From: Blastocystis hominis | Lineage: Eukaryota; Sar; Bigyra; Opalinata; Blastocystidae | Length of the DNA: 64,000 nucleotides | Reading direction: 5' to 3' | NCBI RefSeq assembly: GCF_000151665.1 | Contig: NW_013171817.1 | Span: 576,323 to 640,322, forward strand | Part shown: positions 1-9,732 of the stretch, one piece after another | Layout: each line of letters begins with the position of its first letter | Position numbering within the stretch: position 1 is the first letter of the stretch | Position numbers and translations under genes: made by a program | The notes under the pieces: model-generated | Seen by the model: only the letters and a program-made list of their open reading frames with translations | Database searches by the model: none | Told to the model about the DNA's origin: nothing

Positions 1-1
1 G

Positions 2-646
2 TCGAAAAATCCAGAGTTGGTACAGTATTTACTCTCACTGCCCGGCACCAAACTAAATTGTCAAGATGAGGTCTTTCATCACGATATTTATTGAGGTTCA
101 GGCTGGAACGACCCCACTCATGTGCGCCGTATCCACTGGAAGAAAGCAAAATGTGATTCTTTTACTGGAAGCTGGAGCAAATGTGAATCTTGAGAACGAA
201 AACAAGGAAACAGTGTTGCATATGACAAAAAGTATTTTTAGGATGTCTAGTTTAATCACAGACAATGCAGATATTCTGGAATTGTTCATCGACCAAATCA
301 CGGATATTAACAAAAAGGTATGTCTTTTACACTTCCATTCTTCTCTCAGAATGATTACGGTATCACTGCTCTAATGAAAGCGGCGTCTCTAGGCAGCCTT
401 GACTCCCTAACCATTCTTTTGAATCATGGAGCCGATATGTACGCAACGGACCATGAAGGAAACACAGCTGCTCACTACGCTGCGTTTGACAACCAGCGCA
501 AAGCCTATCTGCTCCTGAAGCAACATGGTACGTATGTAATGTATGTCTGAATGGGAGGATTCGACGAGAACACGGTCAACAAGGAGAACAAAACGCCTCT
601 GGACTATGTACATTATCGTCTTTGTTCCAAAAAACAAATCTCTTAG
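2..646 (+). CDS. Ankyrin-repeat protein (5' end outside window)
   Basis: The frame opens at the window edge, so the N-terminus is missing. Removing three GT-AG introns (71-101, 318-349, 528-557; 31, 32 and 30 nt) gives one continuous frame of about 180 residues ending in TAG at 644-646. The product is made of ankyrin repeats: motifs such as GTTPLMCA, LLLEAGANVN, GITALMKAAS, LLNHGADMY and GNTAAHYAA are visible. Ankyrin repeats form protein-binding solenoids; the partner cannot be told. A near-motif TCTTTGTT at about 614-621 has a T exactly 4 nt upstream (first base of a TAT codon), so an earlier poly(A)-made stop after DYVH is conceivable. It converges with eS12, with only 9 bp between stop codons. 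Confidence 0.85.
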
Positions 647-655
647 TTCTTTGCC

Positions 656-1136
656 TTATTGCTTAGCCTGAACATACTTAAGAACAACGCCCAGAGCGGG
701 GGTGTCCTCACCGAAATCGGTAATGACAGCGCTGGAGCATCTCAAGACCTTGCGGGGCTTACCCTCGCTGTCGATCTTGCAGAGACCGCACCATTCACCC
801 AGAGTCTTTCCCTCGGGGATCTTGATCAGAGGAACCTGACGCTCCTGGCAGAGGGCCTGAACATTACCGCAAACACACGAAACTCACCTCAATCAGACGA
901 GTGTAAGAAGACTCATCGCAATCCTCAGCAAGGAAGCAAATCTGGGCCACATTGCGGTCCAGGGCCTTGACGGCCAGACGGAGACCACGCTGAAGTCCCT
1001 CATGGTGAAGGGCGTTCTTCAGCACCTCGCGGACAGCGGTCATAATGTCCATTTCAGGTTGAACGTTCACGCTACTGATTACTCCTCCGCTTCGATACTA
1101 CGGCTCGTTAATAACAGGGGCAGCTTCCTCAGCCAT
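656..1136 (-). CDS. RPS12: 40S ribosomal protein eS12
   Basis: Component of the small ribosomal subunit head. The start ATG is at 1136-1134 (MAEEAAPVINEP). Introns at 1072-1101 (30 nt) and 857-887 (31 nt) are removed to give about 139 residues ending VQAKQ with TAA at 658-656, close to the usual eS12 length. Conserved stretches include VREVLKNALHHEGLQRGL, AVKALDRN, CFLAEDCDE, KTLGEWCGLCKID and GKPRKV. It is transcribed divergently from the AZUL-PUB gene and convergently with the ankyrin gene, so its transcript is packed tightly on both sides. Confidence 0.96.
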
Positions 1137-1269
1137 GTTTTCAAATGGTGTCCTTAGAAGAGAACTAATTTGTGGTTCAACTCTTCTGTTTAGTGACCAT
1201 TTCAAATCCTTGATTATCATGACTCAACTATTACTTTTTGATTTTAGGAATTCCCAATTCTTTTCACAG

Positions 1270-2210
1270 ATGGCAATCTCTCTGTCAGAGCTAGGAAGGC
1301 TTTATCTTGTGCAGCTTGTCAAGGGATGCAAGGATGAAAACTGTTGTAACATGAATTGTGCTCGAAACAACACAAGTATCTTACTTATTTACGCATTATT
1401 AAAACTAGTAAGTGATAAAAATGTAGCCGCGTCAAGAGCTATTCATTTGGCTAAGAATGGTACTTGCTTCAGCTGTACATACGTGAATCGATGTTTCCAT
1501 TGTGATGACGAAACGTTGAAAGAATATATTCCGCAATCGTTTTTTGAAAACAAGGAAGCTGCGCAAAAACTCCTCAAGTGTGCAATGGAATTGTTGCTTA
1601 TTTGATAGAATGCTTATATTGTCGATCCAAGATGACAAATATAAACGTATCAATACACAAGCAGCTGGATTTACTTCTCTGTTCGATCAAAATCCTTATG
1701 TATCGATCGTACTTGCGGCTGCAGGTTTCCGCTTTGATCATGGCTACTTTGAATTCACTTCACCCTCCAAAACAAACCGAGTGATTCTCCTTCTGAATCA
1801 ACAGTTGAATGTTTGACTATCATACTTGCTTTACTGTAGAAAGTGGAGCCGTTTCACTACACTCGCTTCACCAACACGACAGAAGTAGCATCCAAATTGC
1901 TATTCTATCATAGCTTCACTTAGCTCCTGAAAGCAAACTGATCAACGACAAAGTCTCGCTGTTTTCGTACACTCCATTCGCCTCAAAGCAAGGCCGAATG
2001 GTTCTTCCTCCTCTTCTGAATCTGCTCGTCCCTCTGGACCTAACCATTCATGGAGCTATCAAGAACTCCATTTTCGCTCTGGTGTGGAGTTCGGATCGCA
2101 GCGAATTGGAGGAGATGAGCGTTCAGGATGGGTTGTTGCGCCTTTCCAACGGAGCCACTCCTCGAACTCCGATTTCGACCCTTCTTTTTGATTTCCGAAA
2201 ATCGTACTGA
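1270..2210 (+). CDS. AZUL zinc-finger + PUB-domain protein (UBE3A-like N-terminus, no HECT)
   Basis: After removal of introns 1578-1608, 1811-1839 and 1885-1913 (31, 29, 29 nt) one frame runs to TGA at 2208-2210. Residues about 8-60 match the AZUL zinc finger known from the E3 ligase UBE3A: GCKDENC, then CNMNC and a later GTC-FSC pair. The next exon carries a PUB/PUG-like block (DDKYKRIN, PYVSIVLAAAGF, YFEFTS), a fold that binds the p97/Cdc48 tail. The C-terminal ~110 residues are not recognised. There is no HECT domain, so it is probably an adaptor linking proteasome/ubiquitin and p97 rather than a ligase; that role is inference. The start was placed at ATG 1270 because the AZUL begins there; an in-frame ATG at 1135 would overlap the eS12 start codon. 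Confidence 0.72.
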
Positions 2211-2231
2211 TTCATTCTGTTTTGGGATTTA

Positions 2232-5155
2232 ATGAAAAGTACAAAAATCTCGATCGATCGGAACACCAAAGTCTCGATTGTGGAACCTTCGTACCACGCT
2301 CTCCAGTTCCCCGTTTCGCCGATTTCTGCCATCGAAACGGTTCGGTTGGTTGTAATCCGCGGGGAATTCATCGTTTTCGTGAATGTGGGCATCAGAGAAA
2401 GGAATAAAAAAAGGACGACTGCGTGCTTCGAACCGAGGCCGGTCCGTTCATTCCCTTCGAGTCGAGTTATCTTGGCATCCTTGGATGGAACGATGGTTTG
2501 GGAGAAAGCGAAGCCGAAGTGAGCGAAGTTGAAGTGAAGACGGACGTGGATGAGGAGCAAATCCGACAATCGTTTTCATTGGTTGATGCATCGACGGAAA
2601 TCGTGGCTATTTTTGGAGTTGTGTGAGAAGTAGCATCCGGATTTGCGCGATCGGCCGATTGACACGTTGTTTGATTTGTGTCGATTCGAAGCTCCGGAAT
2701 GGCGATCGCGATGTCCGTTGCGAGGCCGCGAAAACCGCGAAAAGACGACGAGGATTCTGCATTGTCATGATATGCGAGGCGGTTATCAGCAAGATGCGAA
2801 TAGCTATGTTGAAATGGAAGAAGGAATTGAGTTGATAGGGAGTTCATTCTCCGTATTATTGCTTTCATGATTGGTCTTCGATTGACCTGTTTGTTTATTT
2901 TTCTCATCATTTCATTACGATTCCAATATCCTCTTTTTCCAATTCTTTGTTTTTTGTGTTAATTGTTGTTTGTTGTTGTTGTTGTTACAAGTTCATTTTC
3001 ATTGTGATCATTATCATACTTTTATTTTACTGCGATCATTCCGATCATTCCAATCATTCCAATCATTCCAATTATTCCAATTATTCCAATTATTCCAATC
3101 ATTCTTATTGCTTTTACGCTTCCTTTACATTCACCCTGCATCATGGATCGATGCTGCTCACCAGAATAGTGTTCCATGCCTCGGAACCATCATTCTAGAA
3201 GGCCAAACCGAGCCAATTCTTCACCAACTTTTGACAGGACCGGATGGAGCCAGTCAACGCCAGCCCACGTATCAACTCGCACGGAATGTGTCGATAGATT
3301 CGACCCCTTCTTTGCAGACCGATTGGCTTCGCTTTGCGCAGAATGCAACTTCGATGGATACCTCGTCAACATCGAAATCCCCGCCATTTCGCCCGCGCTG
3401 GTTCGCTTGCTCATCGACTTTCTAAAAGAACTTCGAGCCAAACTGAAGTCGATTTCGGAGTTTCATCAGGTGATTTGGTACGATAGCATCGATAACCGCG
3501 GTTATCTCAATTACCAGAATAAACTGAATGCCCAAAATAAGCCCTATTTCGACGTGGTTGACGGAATTTTCCTCAATTATTGGTGGAAACCGGACGACCT
3601 CGTGTTGACCCGGCGAACCGCGGGGAGCAGGTATTTGTGACGGAGCGTTTTCATGAGAGCGTGCGACGTGTATGTCGGAGTGGACGTTTGGGGCCGCGGA
3701 ACGAATTCCGGCGGGGGTTACAACACGATTACGGACGTGGCGTTGATTGCCCGCCAAGGTATGGTTTCCACGTTTCCCCGATTGGTAGGGCTGTCGTGCG
3801 CGCTGTTCGCTCCCGGGTGGATTTTCGAGCACGAATTCGACTGCGAATTCTCCGCGGCCTACGAGCAAAAAGAGCGGGAATTCTGGAATTCCACGGTGAC
3901 GAGCGCGACGGAGGACGGCCAATTGCTGCTCTCGAAGAGCTCCACGTGCATAGCGAATTACGTAGGCATGCGTCCCGCGGTTCTTGGTAGAGTGGGAAGC
4001 GGTCCAACGGGTTCCTGTTTCCCCTTTTCTCCAATTTCGCGCGGATGTTCGGCTCCATGGAATTCGTGCGCGGAGTTCCATGGAACTTCGCAGCGTATTC
4101 CCCGCGGTTCTGCAGCATGCTGCCGCTGCTGGATGAAACGGCCGACGGAGGGAGCGAATTGGAGGGAAAATGGGCGGGAAACGACGGCTATCAAGGAAAC
4201 GGCTGTTTGGAGATCCGCGGTTATTTGGGAGGGAAGAAGAAGCGGCAGGCGATTACGCTGTTCCGATTGGACGATGCGATGACGATGGAACCACTGGTCG
4301 TGTCGGTGGTGATGAAAAAAGAAGCAGAGAAGTGGGTTCGAACCGACGGCCTGATGCGTAGAACGGAGTGGAACTTGCTGCTCGATTTCGCGCTGGAGGA
4401 CGTGGAGAATTTGAAAACAGAGGAATCTGATGCAGCAGAGGAAGGAAATGAAGCAAAAGAAGAGAAAGAACCGGAGATTATCATTCATCGCCGATTAGTG
4501 GAGAAAACCACTTCTGCGGGAGCAGGTTTGGTTATAAAGCTCATGATCTATTTTTAGAAGTGATTTCTCCATTTCTCCATACGCGATGTGGAGGCGACTG
4601 GGAACGATGGTGGTGGATGATTCCCCCGATTCTCGCGCGTTCCACGGTTCTGTGTCTACGCTCGATTCAATTCGAATGTCGCAGCGATTCGTACGAAGAG
4701 AGTCGGTTCAAGCTGGGTTGGCTGTATTGTGCTCCGCTGAATCTTCACGCTGCCGTGTACCACGTGGATTGTAGGCGATTCGGGCGGCTCAAGACGAAGA
4801 TTTGCCGCGCAACGTGACGTTTTCGGTGTTGGCGAATCCGCCGCAGCGAAATAAGCAGGAAGCCCTGCAGTGTTCGTATGGAATTCTGCGGTGGCAGGCG
4901 GCGGTGAAGGAGGTGAACACGGGGGAAGCGATGGTTCCGGTGGTGGATTTCTGGCGAGTGTTCGTGGACGGGAAATACTGGGGCAAAACGCGGAGCTTGT
5001 CGTTCTGCTTGAAGAAAAGTGGGAGAAAAGAGGGAAGATGACGGGTAGAAGTGGGGGCCAAGCCGAGGAAGTACGCGATTCTGATTCAGCCGGTGACGAT
5101 TTATGGATCTTCTGTGCCGTTAAAGAAGTGCGAAGTGATATCGATTCGGTTTTAG
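2232..5155 (+). CDS. ENGASE: Cytosolic endo-beta-N-acetylglucosaminidase, GH85
   Basis: GH85 enzymes cut the chitobiose core of N-glycans freed from misfolded glycoproteins in the cytosol. Family landmarks in order: LHCHDMRGGY (about 2753-2785), HDWSSIDLFVYFSHH, SWIDAAHQNSVPCLGT, DGYLVNIE with the catalytic Asn-Glu pair (Glu codon 3374-3376), WYDSIDNRG, DVYVGVDVWGRG and ALFAPGW. Introns I could place: 2385-2413, 2603-2633, 2808-2838, 3269-3297, 3631-3657, 3759-3788, 3962-3990, 4526-4557, 5019-5048. Two junctions are unresolved: a frame change across a TTCCAAT-rich tract (about 2950-3140), and one near 4755-4774. The stop is TAG 5153-5155, only 3 nt before a TGTTTATT motif. Confidence 0.88.
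3030..3106 (+). repeat. TCATTCCAA/TTATTCCAA short tandem repeat inside ENGase
   Basis: A run of imperfect 9-10 bp units (GATCATTCC, AATCATTCC, AATTATTCC) lies between two conserved ENGase blocks, where relatives have only a few residues. The upstream and downstream coding frames differ, and I found no GT-AG pair of suitable phase, so repeat slippage, a longer intron or an assembly error is possible here. Confidence 0.6.
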
Positions 5156-5158
5156 GAG

Positions 5159-5166
5159 TGTTTATT
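5159..5166 (+). terminator. Poly(A)-site motif variant after ENGase
   Basis: TGTTTATT, one base from TGTTTGTT. Exactly 4 nt upstream is the TA of the genomic TAG stop, so cleavage there would rebuild the stop as TA plus A. Same spacing as at WDR24 and the PH-kinase. Confidence 0.5.
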
Positions 5167-5187
5167 GAATAATGAATGAAGTGTGTG

Positions 5188-5342
5188 TGAATGAATCATC
5201 GAATGAATCATCGAATGAATCATCGAATGAATCATCGAATGAATCATCGAATGAATCATCGAATGAATCATCGAATGAATCATCGAATGAATCATCGAAT
5301 GAATCATCGAATGAATCATCGAATGAATCATCGAATGAATGA
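5188..5342. repeat. 12-bp minisatellite, about 13 copies
   Basis: Near-perfect tandem copies of a 12-mer (GAATGAATCATC) follow the ENGase 3' end. Read on the minus strand they give an open Phe-Asp-Asp-Ser repeat, but there is no start context or domain, so I treat it as a non-coding spacer repeat. Confidence 0.9.
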
Positions 5343-5544
5343 ATCACCGAATCTAGAATTATGTGTGTAAATAACATGGATTCGAAGGAGTATCTCCATT
5401 CATTTTTTCATCAATTCGATCAATTGAAATATCTAATTCATGAAACACTTTAATGTACAGGAATCCAACAATCAACCATCTCTCCACTCATTCAACTCCT
5501 TCCTCAACACCACAGAAACATCCCCATTTCCACTCATTTCGTTC

Positions 5545-5552
5545 AACAAACA
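5545..5552 (-). terminator. Poly(A)-site motif TGTTTGTT for the membrane-protein gene
   Basis: AACAAACA on the plus strand, 47 nt beyond the minus-strand TAA at 5601-5599. Confidence 0.6.
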
Positions 5553-5598
5553 CCTCAAAAACGCAAAATGCCACCACAGCCACACACCCAACCCTCCT

Positions 5599-6996
5599 TT
5601 ACGGAAAGAAGTTCCGCTTCGTCGGTCCCAGAATCGTCCTTCCCCGCACCGCCACGATATAAATCACATTTCGCACCGAGCTCACATAATCCGTCACCAC
5701 AATATCGAACGAAGTGTCCCTAAATTGCCCCGCCTGCTCTCCGTATCGCATCACATCGCGTTCAGTCGGGTCTTTGCGGACTTTGCTCTCCGGTCGGACC
5801 ATGTAATACACGTCGTAGGGTCCGTTCAGGATCAGGCAGCGCACGTACACAGCGTTATGCAGCGTCTGGACCTGACGAATGCGGATCGGCGACGCGCCGC
5901 CAGACCCAGGATTCGTGTCTAGACGTGAACTCCGAGAAAGAAGCGAACTCGAGACGTTGGCGTTGAGATTTCCCGAGTTTTTGTTTTGGTCTGGAGATGA
6001 GAAAGGAGGAAAGAAAGGGGATACCGACACGCTCTGGACGGTTCCGCTGCTTGAGTTTGGCGCGAACGATGTCTACGCGAATCAACAAATCGATTCAATG
6101 AGGTACAAGAGGAAGGAGGATGTCTGGGAGGGTCGGGAACGATGAGCGGATTGTCCAGAGGAACTTCCATGATGCGGCTTTTGCTGTTCTCCACGCGACA
6201 GCCGATGTAAGCAAAGTGGTACGAAGATGGGACATCATCGACAGGATAGGTGAAGTAGTGGCCGAATTTCCCTCTGGAGTGAAGAAAGACAAGAAGGGAC
6301 AAACAATCCAACGTAGTTCGCATCTTGGAACAAATCGACGTCCAGAATGTAGGAGGAAGAATCCCTCAGCATCAAATAATACTGCGTCTCCATTGCCGTG
6401 TTTCCTCGCATAATAATCGACTTGCTGCCGTTAACCTTCACATAGGTCGCCTCAAAAGAAACATCGTTACCAAGGATGTCTAGGATGAATCGAGATCAAG
6501 AGGACTACAGCTGTATAGAGGCAAATTAATATAAATAGGTCTGGTAAAACAATTGTTGTGGTTGTACACACCAGCAATATAAATGGCCCCGGGGAAGTTG
6601 TAATACTTATCCACGGGAACGGACCACTTCGACCCCTTCACAAATTTCCCCTGAAAAATACCATTCTCAATAACGTATTCAGACGTAAAAGGAGGCGTCG
6701 TATCATCCACAATAAGCACGAAAATTGCCAATATATCGGTTACCACATCACCCGTAATAGAATACGGAGTGACTTCATATTTCAGCGTCGGGTGAATGCA
6801 AGCTACAAGTAAGCACTCCTTCGAAAAGCGAACTATCCACAGACGCAGAATTGGTGTTCGAAGTACTAGGTTTTGCTAGAGAGGTCAATCTCCTCCGACA
6901 CCACTTACTGGTGGCAACCGAATATATTAATACAACTATAATAGCACACAAGACATAGGAATAAAGGCTAAGGACCTTCTGCCTCTGGATCAACAT
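5599..6996 (-). CDS. Membrane-anchored protein of unknown function
   Basis: Start chosen at ATG 6996-6994, giving a short basic N-terminus followed by a single hydrophobic segment (VLSLYSYVLCAIIVVLIYSV), i.e. a likely type II anchor. The rest is spread over several exons with roughly 30-nt introns. Recognisable open blocks include DVVTDILAIFVLIVDDTTPP, SKWSVPVDKYYNFPGAIYIA, YYLMLRDSSSYILDVDLFQ, HYFTYPVDDVPSSYHFAYIG and, near the end, YDVYYMVRPESKVRKDP. The blocks look like repeated beta-rich domains; I do not recognise the family. The stop is TAA 5601-5599. It is the last of three head-to-tail minus-strand genes, and its ATG lies only 20 nt past the inferred WDR24 poly(A) site. Confidence 0.6.
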
Positions 6997-7003
6997 TCTT
7001 TTG

Positions 7004-7011
7004 AACAAACA
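7004..7011 (-). terminator. TGTTTGTT motif that sets the WDR24 poly(A) site and stop
   Basis: AACAAACA on the plus strand. Four nt upstream on the minus strand is a T that is the first base of a codon in the WDR24 frame (position 7016), so T plus AA from the tail makes TAA. The motif itself lies in the leader of the next gene. Confidence 0.72.
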
Positions 7012-7015
7012 GTCC

Positions 7016-9476
7016 ACAATGATACAAAATCTCTCTCAAAAACACAATGACACTGGCAAGAGGTCACAGCACACTTCCTTTCCTCTTCGCCATCCTCCCT
7101 CGCAAACCATTCTTGCACATGCCTCAAATGACCGCCATGGCCACATCGCAGACACATCGCCACAAGCCCCGAGTTCTTCGTTTTGCAAACAGAACAAAGC
7201 GAGTAAATGTCAACATATTTCCCGCCCTTTTCGGCTCGAATCTTTAAAAATCGACTATCGCTGTTTTCGTTCCTTTCTGCTTTTCCTGCATGAGGCTTGC
7301 TCCACTCTCGATTAGAACCAGTCTTTGGTCCTGTTTGGAGGTACGGAATCGATTCGATAGGAGGGGCTGACTCCTCGCCAGAAAAGAGCATATGCTTCAT
7401 ATTCGATCGAGGCATCCCATTTCTCCCAAAATTCAGTTGGTCGTCCTTCGAAGCAGTCTGAAAAGTGATTTCCGGATTCTACACAAAATAGTCCCGATTT
7501 TTGGAATTCTACATAGACTTCCAACAGCTGGATTTTCAGCCGATGACACACGTTGCGAAGCGCAACAACCTCTTCATAAAGTTGTTCGCGGTTCAGCAAA
7601 TCCAGATAGCCATCCACCCAGGTAGGAACTTCCTTGAGTGCCAATTCGTCGTGCTTCAGGAATTCCCACATGACGAAGGAAATCATAACGGCGTTTTGGA
7701 TGTCTCCCTCCCGCACTAACGCAGGGATGAAGGAGAGGTCTTCCTTGAGATTGAGCTGGACCTTCAGAGCGCAAGGATTCGATTCGAGGATGGAGGAACA
7801 CTCGCTGACGCTGTTTTCGCGATGATACGACGAGATCGAATTGCCTCTGGACGCTGCGAGTCAGCGAATCAAAGCAAGCAAGCAAACGAGTCAAGTGGGG
7901 CGAAACGAAGGAGTGCGAGCGAATGCGAACAGTCTCGGTGTCCTCGTCTTGAATGGCTTCCACCAAGTCTTTCAGCAGCAGCCAAATCGTTTCGATCGCG
8001 GGCATGCAGCAAGAGCGGCAGATATCCGCGTTGTATTTGCACAATTCAGCGGTCGATTGACAGCCCTCGCAGGGAAGAACGCGATAATGATGAGCCAGGT
8101 AGATGAGTCGCTGCTGATTATACATGAATCCCTCGATGGCATCCGAAGGATCGATGGTTTGCACGACGAGAATGGAGTCTATGGAAGAAATCGCGAGCGA
8201 ACGCACTCTCTCCGGTGAGCGAAAACAGCTGGTTTTCTTTGAGATCCAGCGGGATGTGCGGCTTCTCGCGCGACGTGGCGTTCAAAACGACGGCGATTTT
8301 CTGGTAGTTGGTAATCGAGAGCGCGCTCATGCAGACGATCGACGAGAAGAGCGGCAAGGAGCGCAGCTGGAACACGTCGATGGAGGTCTCGGTGCCTCGC
8401 TGCTGCAGAACGGAGAGATATTCCTCGCTGGAGGTCGATCCGGGATGCGTCATCCAGCAGACCTCGTTGATTTTCTGGGTTTGCGAGAGGAATCGGAAGG
8501 GCAAACTCCTAACATTCAATCCTCAACCCACACGAACGGGCGGCGAATGTCCCACACAGCGACGGCACTTCCGTCGGCCATGCCGCAGGCGGCCAAAACG
8601 TCTGCGGGAGAGAGAAAGAAAGAGAGAAGGGTACTGGGGTTCTGCGGGTTCCAGCTGATGTCTTTGATTTCGAATTCGGTGCGAATGCCTTCGGGACAGT
8701 AGTCTTGCTGGCCCGGCAGATGCGAAAACGAAGCGTAGAGATTGCTGAGCTTGTGCGAGGCAGTGTAGAAGAGCAGAATGGACTTGTTGGCGGTGCCTGC
8801 AGCCATGATGTTGGGCTTGTATGGATTGTAGTGAATGGTGGTGATCGTGCCCGTGGCCTCGTAGCAGAAAATGTGGTTCAGCGACGTGGAGGCCATATCG
8901 AAAAGCTGGGAAAAAGGGAAGGGAGAAAGCTTACCTTGATGGTTTTATCGTCGTGAATGCAACAGAAATGATTGGGATGGAATGGATCGAACTTGACGTA
9001 GGAGACTCCCGAGGAGGAGCTGTTTAAAGACCATTTGGAAGCGTACTGCTCTTGTCTGCGGTCCTACGAATGAATGAATAAAAAAGTGATTGTGAACCCA
9101 TAAGAGAATCACGCCCTCTTGGAAACAGGAGAGCAGCAAATTCGTGTCTTTGTTGTTCCAACTCAGTCCCTGACATGCGGATTGATAGGAGCCGAGCAGC
9201 GAGCGCGACTTTGAATTTCGATCGTAATTGAAATCCCACAGGAAGATGTTTCCTGTGGCAGTGGCTGTGGCCATCGTGTACACTCATCAATCAACGAACA
9301 GAAAGCCCTACTCTCGCTTGGATGGGGTTTGAGATGAGTAATGGGGTAGGGGCTCTCTCTGCGTCGGTCTCGCGTCGCTTTGGTCTGTTCCTGCCTGTAT
9401 TTCCACGCAGAATCGAGCGTGATCACATCAAAATCGAAACGTTAGTGGAAACCGAAAATCGATACTGTTTTTGCAT
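7016..9476 (-). CDS. WDR24: WDR24, GATOR2 complex subunit (stop made by polyadenylation)
   Basis: WDR24 is a GATOR2 component that relieves GATOR1 inhibition of TORC1 at the lysosome/vacuole. The N-terminal WD40 propeller shows MATATATGNIFLWDFN, SWNNKDTNLLLS, VILLW, DDKTIKLFDM and the diagnostic AVWDIRRPFV. A central helical part follows (GDIQNAVMISFVMWEFLKH, WVDGYLDLLNREQLYEEVV). The C-terminal RING-like zinc finger reads LCSVCKTKN, CLRCGHGGHLRHVQEWF and CQCHC. Introns of about 25-34 nt interrupt it, for example 9064-9097. The start at ATG 9476 fits an open exon but is the weakest part. The track frame continues past the motif at 7011; I end it at 7016, where T plus the tail gives UAA. Confidence 0.85.
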
Positions 9477-9720
9477 CCAATCAGCACCTTGCTGTTATCA
9501 ATCCTACTAGGATAGAAGGTTGTCACCACTTCGTCAACATGAATATGAACGAGTGGATCCACACCATAGAAAGACATGGCTCTTGAAGCAAAGAATAGAG
9601 AATGTTAGAAAGCGGTCACAGGAAAGCAAAAGTGACATGGAGCTGCATAGTTCTAAGTTTGTAAACAACCAATTAATCTGTGAAAGGTAGCGAGCCACCT
9701 TCTCAAAGCAGTCCGATTCC

Positions 9721-9728
9721 AACAAACA
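9721..9728 (-). terminator. TGTTTGTT motif that sets the PH-kinase poly(A) site and stop
   Basis: AACAAACA on the plus strand. Four nt upstream on the minus strand is TG (9734-9733), the first two bases of an in-frame codon; adding A from the tail makes TGA. Confidence 0.72.
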
Positions 9729-9732
9729 AAAA

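Noticed and set aside
2888-2895. TGTTTGTT inside ENGase
   Set aside because: It encodes part of LFVYF in a conserved GH85 block; the base 4 nt upstream would not make a stop, so it is unlikely to be a used poly(A) site.
3176-5155. Reading ENGase pieces as separate genes
   Set aside because: Each piece aligns in order to one GH85 protein once short introns are removed.
5162-5377. Minus-strand open frame of Phe-Asp-Asp-Ser repeats
   Set aside because: It is only the translation of the 12-bp minisatellite; no start context, domain or splice structure.
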